From positions 1,806,789 through 1,870,788 of the forward strand of contig JALMQS010000132.1 in assembly GCA_024734495.1 (NCBI GenBank): a stretch of DNA of 64,000 nt, read 5' to 3'. The position numbers and the translations under genes are program-made. The stretch's first letter is position 1, and every line of letters begins with the position of its first letter. Source of the stretch: Forficula auricularia (taxonomy: Eukaryota; Arthropoda; Insecta; Dermaptera; Forficulidae). The notes below the pieces were generated by a model, which did no database searches, was not told where the DNA came from, and saw only the letters and a program-made list of their open reading frames with translations. Shown in pieces: positions 35,055 to 46,405 of this stretch.

Positions 35055-35455
35055 TAATTAATAGAGTTTGTGGTGTTGGTGCCAGGTGAAACATCTTTAA
35101 TAAAGATAAAAGTAAATAAATATTTTATGAGATATTAATTTACTATGAGTTAGGTTTTCTAGGTCACTTGTTTCACGTTAAAAATTAAAAAAATTAAAAG
35201 AGGTAAATTTTTTCATTATATATATTTCGGGCTATTAACCCATCTTCAGGAATTACAGAAAATAATTAAAGTTATTCAGGAATTACAGAAAATAACTTTA
35301 ATTATTTTCTGTAATTCCTGAAGATGGGTTGATACCCTGAAATATATATATAATGAAAAAATTTACTTCTTTAATTTTTTTAATTTTTAACGTAAAACAA
35401 GTGACCTAACTCATAGTAAATTAATATCTCATAAAATATTTATTTACTTTTATCT
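35055..35455 (+). mobile_element. GGTGAAACAT-family element, longest palindrome, with hammerhead-like arms
   Basis: The head begins TAATTAATAGAG and contains GTGGTGTTGGTGCCAGGTGA. The arms start AAAGATAAAAGTAAATAAAT and extend about 170 bases each. It is flanked by tgactaaataaa at 35043-35054 and 35456-35467, a perfect 12-bp duplication. Hammerhead-like cores sit in both arms (35221-35255 minus, CTGAAGATGGG...CCCGAAATA; 35313-35350 plus). The arm base is the same sequence as in the 43856 copy, but the palindrome turns round much later. Confidence 0.75.
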
Positions 35456-35467
35456 TGACTAAATAAA

Positions 35468-36062
35468 CTCTTTAATTTATAAAATTAAAGATTTAAAATA
35501 ATTAAATTCTATTTGCTTTGTGTATAATTTTTCATCTTTTTTTATAGTCGCGGATACAAATCTGTTTAGCCAGAACAAATTTAATTTTATAATACTTTAG
35601 TTTAAGTATGTGTCAGGACTAGATTATTGCAGATTACCATAAATTGTTTAACATTGAGCGGGATTGATCCTGGTTCAGAGAGCTCGAACGCTACACTTTC
35701 GGGCAGTTTCGGGCAGTTAGCCAGCTATAAAAATGGAAAACGTATAGGTGCGGTATAAAATTTAATGATGATAAACTGTAGTCTCATTATCACTCCACCC
35801 TTGATTCGGAATGGAAATAAGTAAATGTTAATGGGAAGCTTCAGATATAATTCCTAATTAATTTATTCATGAAAGCACTCTTTTGACTCTTCTAGGAATT
35901 GAAAATAATCTCGTTTGTTATCTTCAGAGATAGGAGGTGAACTTTTGCTTGTCGAGTGTTATAGGATCTCTTGAAAGAACGCCACAGATGCGATATATGT
36001 ATTTACCAGAACAAAATTAAAAGTATCAACATATACTATATAATTATAAAATAATATTAAGA
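35468..36062. other. AT-rich DNA upstream of the LINE
   Basis: No gene signal. The LINE homology begins abruptly at about 36063-36080, as in a 5'-truncated insertion. Confidence 0.4.
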
Positions 36063-37070
36063 AGAAAACTAATTCATTTCTTTCACTATATAAACGACCT
36101 TATTGATCAAACGGCAAACCCCACTCATTGTTACGCCGACGATAGCACTCTACACGGCAAACCCTCTCTCCCGAATAATCGAATCAATATTGCCTCCTCA
36201 ATTACTCTCGACCTAGACAAACTGAATAAATGGGGCTCTCAAAATTTAGTTAACTTTAATTCAAATAAGACTCAATGTTGTCTAATTTCTAGGCGCGAAA
36301 ATAGAGATTTCCCTGATATTCACTTCGATTCGAATACCCTGAAAATGTGTAACAGCCTATCCATGTTGGGCGTCTCTGTCGCATCTGACCTGTCTTGGAA
36401 TGAACACATCTCCTCTGTGGCGAAATCTGCAGCAAGGAAGATTGGCTTCTTATTCAGGTCCAAGCGATTTTACAAACCCCCACAACTTCTCACCATCTAC
36501 AAGGCCCAAATCCGCCCCTATCTCGAATACTGCTCTCATCTGTGGAGAGGAGCCTCAAAATATTCTCTTGCTACCCTTGATGCAATTCAGAAACGAGCCG
36601 TCAGGCTAATTGACGATTCTACCCTCACCGACTCCCTCGACTCGTTGGCTCATCGAAGAGATGTCTCTGCCCTTTCCCTTTTCTATAGATACTATCACGG
36701 CAGGTGCTCTGATGAGATAAAGTCAATAATTCCCCCCAAAGCATACTTTGCACGCAGCACACGTTTTGCCGACTCCCAACACTCTTTTGCGGTCAAATTG
36801 GAAAAGTGCCGGACCACTTCATTCGCGAATACATATATCCCCATGACTTCAAGGAACTGGAACTCTCTCCCAGCCTCTATCTTTCCCAGCACCTATGATC
36901 TTCAAACCTTCAAAACCAGGGTGCATAGACACCTACGTCTACACCCTCTCACTTAATCAACTTTCCCTTCTCTTCGGTAATGCAAGGGTCTTTCGAGATC
37001 CATAGGGGCTACACCTTTACTGGTGCACCCCTTCTTGCATTCGATTGCATTAAAAAAAAAAAAAAAACAA
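36063..37070 (+). mobile_element. 5'-truncated jockey-type LINE with open RT C-terminus
   Basis: A single uninterrupted frame runs from 36063 to the stop at 36957 (about 298 codons). FFHYINDLID and HCYADDST (YADD, catalytic aspartates of the RT palm, 36132-36143) are followed by LNKWGSQNLVNFNSNKTQ (thumb region) and the conserved tail with QIRPYLEYCSHLWRGA, IQKRAVRLID and HRRDVSALSLFYRYYHG. The rest of RT and the endonuclease are missing. A 95-base 3' UTR and poly-A (about 37052-37067) follow. The intact frame suggests a relatively young insertion. A related tail lies at 26941-27053. An ATG at 36345 is internal and not a true start. Confidence 0.9.
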
Positions 37071-37387
37071 AAAATTTGACGAATGACGGCTCGTTTAGTA
37101 TACCATAATTAATTCCACAGTGTCATGTCCTACAGTATTTTAATTTGGGGACAAACAGTCTATATTTATTCTTCAAGATGGATCTATTAGAGATATCTAT
37201 AATTTGGGTCTACAGAGAAAAATTTAGAGCGTTAAATATTCTTACGTTGGCATCTCAATACATTTATGAGTGCTTAGTATAAGTACAGACAAATTATTTT
37301 TATTATAATTTTCCTCCACAATGTGTATTAATTAGACTTTATAATGGTAATCAATGACAAGTTTCTGTGTGATTTTTTTATTTTTTC

Positions 37388-37424
37388 ACCAACGTTTCGT
37401 CGACTTTGCCAATTTTTTCAGGGT
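37388..37424 (-). ncRNA. Hammerhead-like motif (left arm of FB7)
   Basis: On the minus strand: ACC, CTGAAAA (one core change), a stem II that ends GTCGAC, GAAA, AC/GT, GTT, GGT. The 3' core is intact; the G-to-A change in the 5' core should impair cleavage. Confidence 0.5.
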
Positions 37425-37799
37425 TTCAAATAGTTACATCACTCATTCGTCTGAAATATATTATTTTCCTTTATCTCAGTTGCTAGTGAGTATCAGAAAT
37501 TCAAAAATTCAAAAAATATGGCACATTCACATAAACAATAATCAGACAAACAGTTTCGGAAACAATACAAACAGAATCAGACAACATAGTTTTAGAACAA
37601 TGGAACGGAATCATTTTACTTATCCATTGTTCTAAAATTGTGTTGAGTGATTCTGTTTGTATTGTTTCTGAAACTGTTTGTCTGATTATTGTTTATGTGA
37701 ATGTGCCATATTTTTTGAATTTTTGAATTTCTGATACTCACTAGTAACTGAGATAAAGAAAAATAATGTATTTTTTATTTAGAGATGTAACTATTTGAA

Positions 37800-37836
37800 A
37801 CCCTGAAGAAGTCGGAAAATTCGACGAAACTTTGGT
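37800..37836 (+). ncRNA. Hammerhead-like motif (right arm of FB7)
   Basis: ACC, CTGAAGA (perfect), GTCG...CGAC stem II, GAAA, then CTTT where CGTT is expected, GGT. Stem III has lost its G. The two arms have decayed at different positions. Confidence 0.5.
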
Positions 37837-37880
37837 GGAAAAATAAAAAAATTCCCATTAAAAACTCTCATTAGTCCAGA

Positions 37881-38190
37881 CAAATATTACTAAATTCGCA
37901 AGGAATAGTGACAGGCATGAATTTGATAGGAGAATCAAGGATATAGTAGCCATCCCGAAGTTTTGTTTAGAAAAGGTAAACGCTTCATTCATGGTGCAAG
38001 CTGTGCTCTTATATAATAAAATTCCGGAGAAAATTTCAAGTTTAGCTCTAAATAAATTTAAATCCTGCATTAAGCGCAAATTACTAAAAAAAGCGGTACT
38101 ATCTGCCAGATCTTTGTTTTTGTATAATTGTATTTTGTTTGATTATTTATTTGTTGATGTTTTTCTAAATCAAGTGCTTCTTTGGGGAGC
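37881..38190 (+). pseudogene. LINE RT C-terminal relic, second family
   Basis: The frame around 37895-38160 reads NRDRHEFDRRIKDI, LEKVNASFMVQAVLLYNKIP and LNKFKSCIKRKLL. The pattern 'S[F]xxxxxxLYNxIPxxI...NKFKxxIKxxLL' closes many jockey/CR1-type reverse transcriptases. It starts at the edge of FB7 without a start codon or upstream RT. There is no visible poly-A tail. Confidence 0.55.
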
Positions 38191-38248
38191 CTATGGAGAG
38201 GAAAAATTCAAGAAACAAAGAAAGTAGCATTAACATTTAATAAAAATG

Positions 38249-38475
38249 CAGGGGTCCTGAAACTTTTTCTAGATAGGGCCACATGTGAACATTGAAAGCT
38301 ATGGGATGGCCAGATATAACATATTATACGGAAATTATATTAATAATACGCTATTGTATGACATTCATATTTAATATAGTGAATATTTGTGAATAAATTC
38401 TACAGTAGCCACGGGCCGGATGGATAAGTTTCAAGGGCCGGAGTTGGCCCGCGGCACGTAGTTTGGGGACGCCTG
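38249..38475. mobile_element. hAT-like non-autonomous element
   Basis: CAGGGGTCCTGAAACTTTTT at the left and, read inward from the right, CAGGCGTCCCCAAACTACG. Internal GGGCC/GGCCC blocks are typical. The flanking octamers (taaaaatg, ttggtgtg) do not match, perhaps because another palindromic element abuts the right end. Confidence 0.5.
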
Positions 38476-38482
38476 TTGGTGT

Positions 38483-38598
38483 GGTATACACACTATCGCG
38501 CTGCGCAGCTTGTGCGCATTGAATATGTGCGCACACCGTACAAATATGACAAATTCAATGTGCACAAGCGGCACAGCGCGATAGTGTGTATACACCTT
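38483..38598. mobile_element. GC-richer palindromic MITE
   Basis: The arms 'ggtatacacactatcgcgct' and its complement pair over about 42 bases on either side of a spacer of about 30 bases. The ends read GGTGTATACACAC. No coding potential. It abuts the hAT element at 38249-38475. Confidence 0.6.
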
Positions 38599-38599
38599 A

Positions 38600-39480
38600 A
38601 AGTAAGCACAGTAAACGATCACAATGGCTCTATTAATTGTATTCTATGTTCATAACAAAAAGCACGAGTAAAAAAAGCATATATATAAATAGAATTAAAC
38701 TTAAAAATAAATACATGCGAATATGCGATAACCATATAAATATAAAATAGTATCTATCAATAAATAAATTCATCTAGAATACCCACAAATGGAAACGCCT
38801 GAAAGGGAAGGCAGACAAACTTTATTATTACTCAACAGCCACTCTGTCTCTAATTCGAGAGACTTCATTAAATTCGATCCCATTCTATTAATATTTATTC
38901 CTTTTGATAAAATGTCAGAATGGAATTTCTGTTGGTCAGTTAGCGACCTTTAAAAGTCAATTTCATTTTTTACATATAGATATATAGAAAGCGTTTGGGT
39001 AACCCTAATGTTAATGAGTTTAATTAGCTTTAAATTAAGATTAAATGCAATTAATTTGCATCTAATGGATAAATACAGAAACCACGTCTATTTACTTGGA
39101 ATAATACTAAATGGCTAATATTAAAAGTTTTTCCGTGTTTTTCTAATATAGAATATTCATTTATTTGATATTTCCCCTTTTGCTTTCTTTATTTAAATTT
39201 GCTTTGTTTTCGAAAATTATATGAAATAGCTATTTCTGAAAGGAAAAATTAACCTTTATATTTTTTTGGAAATTTAAAATTCATTTTTAAAATTAAATTA
39301 ATTTTTTTCTTCTTGGGAAAAGGAAATGTCAGAGATTTTATTTGTATTTCAATCCAGGTTATGTTTGCTTATTTAAATAACAACTACAATAATAAAATTT
39401 AATTAATTAAATTATTTAAATCTGGAAAACCTTTATTAGAGAATAAGTAATTATTTTTTACTTATTCAAATATACCTTTC
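38600..39480. other. AT-rich DNA, nothing recognised
   Basis: No gene, RNA gene or clear repeat seen. Confidence 0.4.
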
Positions 39481-39802
39481 CTTGTGTATTTCAGAAAAAC
39501 CAAATTGTATTTTAGAATTCTTATATGAATATTAGAAAGTCACAAATGTATTTCAGAAATCGCAATCAATTTTCAAAAAACTCAATTGTATTTCAGAAAA
39601 TGCCAATAAATTGTTTAGTTAGTTATTTATATATTATGTTTATTTTCTGAAATAAAAAATTGACATTTTCTGAGATACAAGTAAAATTTTCTAATATTCA
39701 ATTGAGAATTCTAAAATGCAATTGAGATTTTCTGAAATTGAATTGAGATTTTTAAAATACAATTGTTATTTTCTATTATTCATTTGAGGATTCTCAGATA
39801 CA
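39480..39802. repeat. Degenerate repeats of a 'ttctgaaat..aattgaga' unit
   Basis: About ten variants of TTTCAGAAA/TTTCTGAAA linked to CAATTG recur at roughly 25-base spacing, first in one orientation (39490-39600) and then in the other (39650-39795). One more unit follows the MITE at 40785, so the MITE landed inside the array. Confidence 0.5.
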
Positions 39803-39804
39803 AC

Positions 39805-40009
39805 CCGTATAGCAGAGAGACCAAAATAAAACCCAAATGCAACTTTTTTGATGGGTTGAATTATAGTTAATATATAGTTTTAATTAGGTTGAATTACGGT
39901 TTCAAAACGGTAGTTATGTCTCGTTTTTTTCCGTTTTGCAACTGTTGTATTATCGTCAAATTATAGTCGCAAAGATTATAATGCAGCCGTTACAAAAAGA
40001 GTTGTCGCC

Positions 40010-40077
<68 letters not shown>

Positions 40078-40382
40078 GTTGATTATTATATATTATTAAA
40101 GAATTTGTAATTATTCATTATATTAATCAAATCAAAGAAATATAAAATTATAAATAAACAGTTGCAAATCGGTGACAAAAATGTTGGCGACAACCTTTTT
40201 GTAACGGTTGCATTATAATCTTTCCGATTACAATTTAACGATAATACAACAGTAGCAAAACGGAAAAAACGAGACATAACTACCGTTTAGAAACCGTAAT
40301 TCAACCTAATTAAAACTATATAAAGACTATAATTCAACCATTCAAAAAAGTTGCATTTGGGTTTTATTTTGGTCTCTGTTCT
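39805..40382. mobile_element. Fold-back MITE with CCCGTATAG ends and an (AT)n core
   Basis: The outer arms (39805-40012 and 40183-40382) are reverse complements beginning CCCGTATAG, AGAGACCAAAATAAAACCC. The loop holds a 64-base (AT)n run (40013-40076). A right half of a second copy lies at 40648-40781. The family is not named. Confidence 0.65.
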
Positions 40383-40647
40383 ATACGGGATATTACTTGG
40401 TGGTGAAAAATAAAAAATAATTTCATAGATTTTATTTCGTTCTTTAAGTTTATATATTTCTTTCAATACGTAAGAAAAATAGAAAATAAGAAATTCGATA
40501 AAATGATAAGTCTGATTTCTTTTTTTTATTTTCTTTACTCCAAAGCTAAGTTTTGTTCATTTTGTTTTTTCAATACAAATTCTTCTTTTCAAGAAGAAGA
40601 AAAGTCAATAGGATTTTATTTGAAACATATTTTTGCTGTTAGAAGAT

Positions 40648-40781
40648 ATACGGAAAAAACGAGACATAATTACCGTTTTGAAACCGTAATTCAACCTAAT
40701 TAAAACTATATAATGACTATAATTCAACCAATCAAAAAAGTTGCATTTGGGTTTTATTTTGGTCTCTGTGCTTTGCGGGAA
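40648..40781. mobile_element. Half copy of the CCCG-ended MITE
   Basis: Matches 40257-40382 closely ('acggaaaaaacgagacataa' through 'ggtctctgtg'), ending GCTTTGCGGG. The left arm is absent. Confidence 0.6.
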
Positions 40782-41007
40782 ATGGGATTTTCTGAAATTA
40801 ACTTGATATTTCCTGGAATAAAATTGGAATAGTTGCAGTTACTTGTCGAAAAAATTAACAAAATTATTCCAAGTGGCAGAAGTTTTCATCCTTTTGATCA
40901 ATTCCTCCTTTTTACGATTGTTCCGAAGATCATTCATTGATTGCTTAATTTTTTAATGATGAGATTAAATCTTTGATTAACAGATTTTTACACCTGTTTT
41001 CAAAAAA

Positions 41008-41510
41008 GGGTGCGGATAGAAGGTTTGATGTCCCTGCCTGGTATATCTTCCAGTTCTTCCAGTTCAAGTCCTGACGAATAAAAATAGTTCTAAAATAGGA
41101 ATAATACAAAAAAGGAATAAATAAAAATGATTCGGGAATTTTTGGACTAATTCATTTATAAAACCTCTCAATAAATAAAATCGAAAATAACTAAGAGTGC
41201 TATAGATAAATCATGGCTTGCTTATAGCAATAGAATTAGGAGAAATTGAAGATTTTCTTATAGGACAGGCTGATTCATTGTCGATTTCCATCTCAGGGAC
41301 TGTGCACTTTAAGCCATAAGATTTAATTTCTGACTCCAACTCTCACTCACACAAAGCAATATCCGTTTGGGGCGAAGGTCCCAAAATATATTAAAAAAAT
41401 CTAATGTTAAATTTGAAAAATAACTAAAATGATACCGAATTCGATGAAATTTGCAAAAAAAAAAAGTTTTTCTGGGAACTCTTGAAGATGGCCTCGTACC
41501 CCAAAATAAA
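41008..41510 (+). repeat. Dispersed repeat R1, copy 2
   Basis: Collinear with 22935-23620 but lacking the 137-bp insertion. At its end 'cttgaagatggcctcgtacc' resembles a degenerate hammerhead 5' core, so R1 may itself derive from a Penelope-like element. Confidence 0.55.
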
Positions 41511-43843
41511 TATATAGTCATGCTTACAAGCATCTCTATTTTTCTGAAACCTACCTAGAATTTTATATTTTTAAATTTTCTTTACTTTGTTTTTTATTTT
41601 AATTTTTGTCAGATATTATTTGTTAATTACAAGAAATTTGTTTATTTACTATAGGAGAAAACTCTTAAAGATCGTCCAGTATTTTTTAATGGTTCATCAT
41701 AAAGACTAATATCATTAAAAAACTTTTTGTTTTTGAAGAAATAAAGAAACTAGAAAGATGAACACAGAGAGAATTTCAATCTTTATAAGACAAATATAGG
41801 TAAGCTAATTGACAAAATGATTGGTTCGATTTTTTTCTAATTTTACCATGAATCGGCGCTGAATGGTTGCAAGTTGCGTGTGTCGCGTTAACGAGGGGAT
41901 TATTGATTGGACTTCATTTGAACATATCCAGGGCCAAATTTATCAATTTTGGAAGATCCGCTTTAAAAATGTTTTTTCTATTTTTTCTTTTTTTCTTTTA
42001 TTTTTGTTATAGGTATAAAATTTATTTACTATACAAATATTATATAAATGTAACATAGATATTTTGATTATTTAATTTTATTTTAACGAAAAAAAAATTA
42101 TTATAATATTTTATTATTTGTTACACCGTTTTATATACGACAATAAATTAATCTAAGGCAGAAATAACAGTTTTAAGGAGTAAATGTCTACTCGTAATGT
42201 TTTATACTGTAGATTATTTAAAGCTTTTGAAATTTGTAAAGAGTCTCTCTCAATTTTTTAAGGATTTTAAAGTATTTCGCCCATGCTTAACTTTCTTTCA
42301 AGCCGTTATTTGTATTAAGGTGGTTGGAATAACTAGCATTCATATTCATTCTATACCAGCTAGTAATGCTGGAGTTCTTCAGAATTCACAGAATCTTCCC
42401 TGTTAGTACACTTGGCCTAGAAGATGTTTTCTAAAAAGAGGAGATTTTCTAGACATTTTAAAGACATCTTAAACACAATAAAATCTGAATAAGACCTCTT
42501 CTAGAGCAAGTGTGCTATCTGGGCTCTTACTCACATCCTAATAAATATAAATTGTTCTAATGTTCGCCGTCTAATCCATAAATCATTGCACATGATATAA
42601 TTCTCCATAATGAACAATTTTTGAAAGCATATTTTTCTTAAATCGATTTAGATCTGAGTAATCTAAAAAATTACTAGTCCTGTAACTTTATTTTATTTTA
42701 TTTGACTTTTTAATAGTTCACAAGTTCCATGACCATGTTTCCTCCTAGATTAAATCTTGTTGCAACATATTAATTAAAAGTAGAGAAGTAAATACGTATT
42801 TCGGTATTACGAAATGCTTTGGCAAACTTTTGTGCTGTTTAACATTATTTAGTAAAAATTCAAGGTTTTTCTTTGATGATTATAACCTTCTATAAATTTC
42901 AATTTTCATTTAATTTCTTATTTACACGGTAGATAGTCTAATTTGAACATATATATTCAATCAACAACCAGTTCGTCAAAATTATTTTATAATGAATTTG
43001 GGATTTAAAAAACATAAATATTTTGTTTTATATACTTGATTTCATTGGCCTCTGAACGGCTCATACATAGAGGTATATATACCTACCTATACTTAAATTT
43101 GTACAGGTTATTCCGAAACAATATTTGAAAACATTCAGATTATTCCCAAAGAATAGTTCTAGCCTTGTAAGCACTATACGCCTGAATATAGGCAATCAAT
43201 TCGTCACCTCTTCTTGAAGGCTGCGTAAAATCTAGGCTCTATCGTAAAGTACAAAATGTTCATTAGCTCTCGATCTAAAAGTTTAGTTTAAGACTTTTTT
43301 TACAATTACTAAAAATAGAACGTTCAAAGTGAAAATCCTGTGATGCATCGACCATTTGATTATCGATTTTTAGGTTGTTTTTAATTAATACCGCCATCTT
43401 CGACAGTGCTTTTTTGTTCTTATGCCGGGAAGAACCTCTTTTGATAATAAAAACAATTTTATCTTCTAAAATACTGGAAATTTTAAATTCTTTCTTATTT
43501 ATCTTCGATAAATAGACAATCAGGGAATAGATGGAATTTTTTCATAATTTCTGAAAGAAGAATTCTTTGTTAAATGAAAGATCCAAGCCCCAAATATTCC
43601 CTTGGAGATCGATTTGAGGAATTATTATTCAAATTCAAGCATCATGAAAGAAATTGGATCTGCTCTGAAATTCTAAAAATATATATTGTTTACCAACATA
43701 TTCAAAAACTGTTATATTGTCATTGTTGTTGCTAAAATGGGATCGATATTTTCAATATAAACATCATTGTTGTAGTATAAAACGTATATAATAATTCTGA
43801 TTAAAGTATTTTAATAAAAATATAATAAAATTAAAAAAACAAA
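41511..43843. other. AT-rich DNA, no gene seen
   Basis: Short plus frames at 41867 and 42197 have no splice context or recognisable motif. Nothing else is supported. Confidence 0.4.
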
Positions 43844-43855
43844 CCAAAGGAAAGG

Positions 43856-44018
43856 AAGATAAGAGTAAATAAATATTTTATTTAATATTGATTTACTATG
43901 AGTTAAGGATACTGGGTCCTTAACTCATAGTAAATCCATATTAAATAAAATATTTATTTACTCTTATCTTTACTAAAGATGTTTCACCTTGCACCAACAC
44001 CACAATCTCTATTGATTA
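43856..44018 (-). mobile_element. GGTGAAACAT-family element, medium palindrome
   Basis: On the minus strand it starts TAATCAATAGAG and carries GTGTTGGTGCAAGGTGAAAC, then arms of about 58 bases (AAGATAAGAGTAAATAAATA...). The flanks ccaaaggaaagg (43844-43855) and tcaagggaaagg (44019-44030) match at 10 of 12 positions. The arms match the outer part of the 35055 arms. Confidence 0.7.
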
Positions 44019-44683
44019 TCAAGGGAAAGGACATGTCTAAAACCAAGAAAGTAACCGAAATAGTAATATTTGGTTTCGGTAGGTAATTTTATAAAAACTT
44101 TTTTTGCTCTTTATGATTCTCTTCATCTACAAGTAAAATGAGGCAGATAAAAAGGTATAATAAATAATAAATAAGATAAAAATATATTTAAAGTAGAGCA
44201 TATTTTTAAATTTATGATAATGATGTCATTTGAATTCTTTTTTTTTACATTTCTAATGATCATTTAAAACAGCATTTTTACAAAAACTACAAAATCTTGC
44301 TATTGAAAAATAATGATTTTATATATTTAATATTTTAATGAAAAATTTGACATTTTATTTTATATTAAAATTCAATTAAATGTTAGCCTCAAAACATTTT
44401 GTTATTGATAAATTTACTTTTATTGTTTTCCAATTTATAAATATTTTATATAATAATATTTTTATTTGTTGACAAAATGTCTGTTTCATTCATTTGTTCA
44501 CAAAATGCTTTGATAACTTATTTTTTGATTTGTTTACCTATATTCAAAATCCGATGTTTTTTTATTAAATTTAAATAGAGATTAATTTTTCTAAATTAAT
44601 TTTTGTTGTCTAAAAATTTCTTTATATTATTATTAATATTAAAACGTTCTATTTTAGTGATTTTGCAAGTTATAGTTTATATA

Positions 44684-44789
44684 TATATTTGTTAGGGGAA
44701 AATGGTTTTGGTTCTTGGTGAAACATTTTAAATAAAGTAAAGAAAATTTTAAAAAGTTTCTTAAATTTTAAAAAGTTTCTTTACTTTAC
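44684..44789 (+). mobile_element. GGTGAAACAT-family element, subfamily 2
   Basis: Contains GGTTTTGGTTCTTGGTGAAA, then a short palindrome based on AAATAAAGTAAAGAAA. It is flanked by atagtttatata at 44672-44683 and 44790-44801, a perfect 12-bp duplication. Confidence 0.6.
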
Positions 44790-44801
44790 ATAGTTTATAT
44801 A

Positions 44802-46010
44802 GTTGATAAAAGCTTTTCAAGATGATTAGTTTAATCATTTAATTATTTTCTAATTTTTTTACTTTTCTCATCAAATTTTGAAGCTAGAAAGCCCAAAATT
44901 GAAAATAGAATCATTTAAAGCGGTTAACGCTTACACAACTTATAGTTCTGGCATTGTACTTCGTTCAGTATTTATAGTGCGTCTATTGCTTTGTGAAATT
45001 TCTCGAATAAAAATAATTTTGCATTATCAAAGTTTATTGGATCACGAATAATTAAATTCAGCCTTCTGCTTGTTTGTATTCGTCACGAAAAAAATTATGC
45101 AGAAAGTAAATTAGTGTAATTAAAAGTAATCAATTATTTTTAAAAAGTAGGTATAAGTAAAAAAAAGAAAAAAAATAGTAAATTTTGGAAAAAGTAAATT
45201 TCAGATCTTTTGAAACCAAAGGTAGAGATTAAGTCCGATTGACGCCCAGTCAGCGATTTTTTTTTAATCGAGAATGAAATCCAAGTTCTCTTGGTAGGCT
45301 TTAATAAATCAACAATAAAAAAATTGTCATACATTTTTCTCTAAAATAAATAAAATAAAATTGCATATTTTGCATTCGGATCGTTGTTTAGCTATCAAAG
45401 TGATCATTCTTAAGGCATATAAACATTTTATCTAGAATAGAATACAAAATAGAAGTTAAATTCTAGATCATTCCAGTTTATTAGTAGATTGAAAAATATA
45501 ATCAATCTGCATAAGTGCTATATAAGAAATGATTCGAATAAGAGATAAGGTCGAATTCATTAGCCGTCGAGTGGTTCAAATGCTTCTTTTTGTTTTTTTC
45601 TTCTATTAACTCAGCCCAGGAGAATTCATAGTCAAATATAAAAATCTATGAAACGAATGCATTTTTAATTTAATAAATGAATTAAATGATTATGATACTA
45701 ATGTTGATTTAAAATTAATGTAAATAATTATTGATCTAAATTAATGTTTTTAATCAAATTCCATATTAAGCATTTAACTAAATGGAAAAATGGTATATCT
45801 CTATGGAGATAAATTTGATCTAAAACATAATATTAGAATATATATATAACGAGCTAAGAGGGCGTACCGAAGGCTGATAGCCCTGACAGACAGCGTCCAG
45901 GGCAAAATTTTTTATTACCCTTAAAAAAAATTACTCTCCAGAGACATAATATCTACTAAGCTTAAATTTTTTATATAGATTTTTAATTATTTTTTTGGAA
46001 ATGTTAGGTA
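44802..46010. other. AT-rich DNA, nothing recognised
   Basis: No supported gene. A small GC-richer patch at 45850-45905 is unidentified. Confidence 0.35.
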
Positions 46011-46405
46011 GGTATATATTTATGTTATTAAAAAAGATTCTAAATTGAAGGTCAAAATTTCAAAGATTTTAGTAGAGATGATTTTATATTGCTTATCAGA
46101 GGGGATTCATCCTTTCAGGAGTTGAACCCGAGAACCAACATGCTTTCCTGGCAGTTGATCCAACACTTGAGATATAAATTTAAGAAAAGCCAAAATTCTT
46201 CACTCCACTCAATTCTTATATTTATATTGAGAGTCGGAGAGATTTTTATCTGAAAGGTTAGATCAACAGCCCGGAAAGCATATTGGTTCTCAGGTTCAAC
46301 TCCTGAGGGGATGAACCCTCTCTGATAAGCAATATAAAATCATTTCTACTAAAATCTTTGAAATTTTGACCTTAAATTTAGAATTTTTCTTAATAATATA
46401 TATTG
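46011..46405. mobile_element. Fold-back element FB8 with tRNA-like arms
   Basis: The arms (about 46011-46165 and 46245-46405) are reverse complements with moderate divergence. Each contains a tRNA-like segment: on the plus strand at 46255-46320 a T arm (CTCAGG, loop TTCAACT, CCTGAG) follows a 'gttagatcaacagcc' block. The left-arm version is on the minus strand (46095-46165). It looks like an inverted SINE pair with a spacer of about 80 bases. Confidence 0.55.

Larger units (their letters stand above)
37333..37880. mobile_element. Fold-back element FB7 with paired hammerheads
   Basis: The arms (about 37350-37608 and 37614-37870) are close reverse complements around 'agaacaatgga'/'tccattgttct'. 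Ribozyme cores sit near both outer ends. Parts of the same family recur at 56640-56750 and 57535-57900. Confidence 0.7.

Noticed and set aside
36345..36956. A stand-alone 203-codon gene starting at this ATG
   Set aside because: The same frame is open to 36063 and encodes the RT palm motif; the ATG is internal to a LINE.
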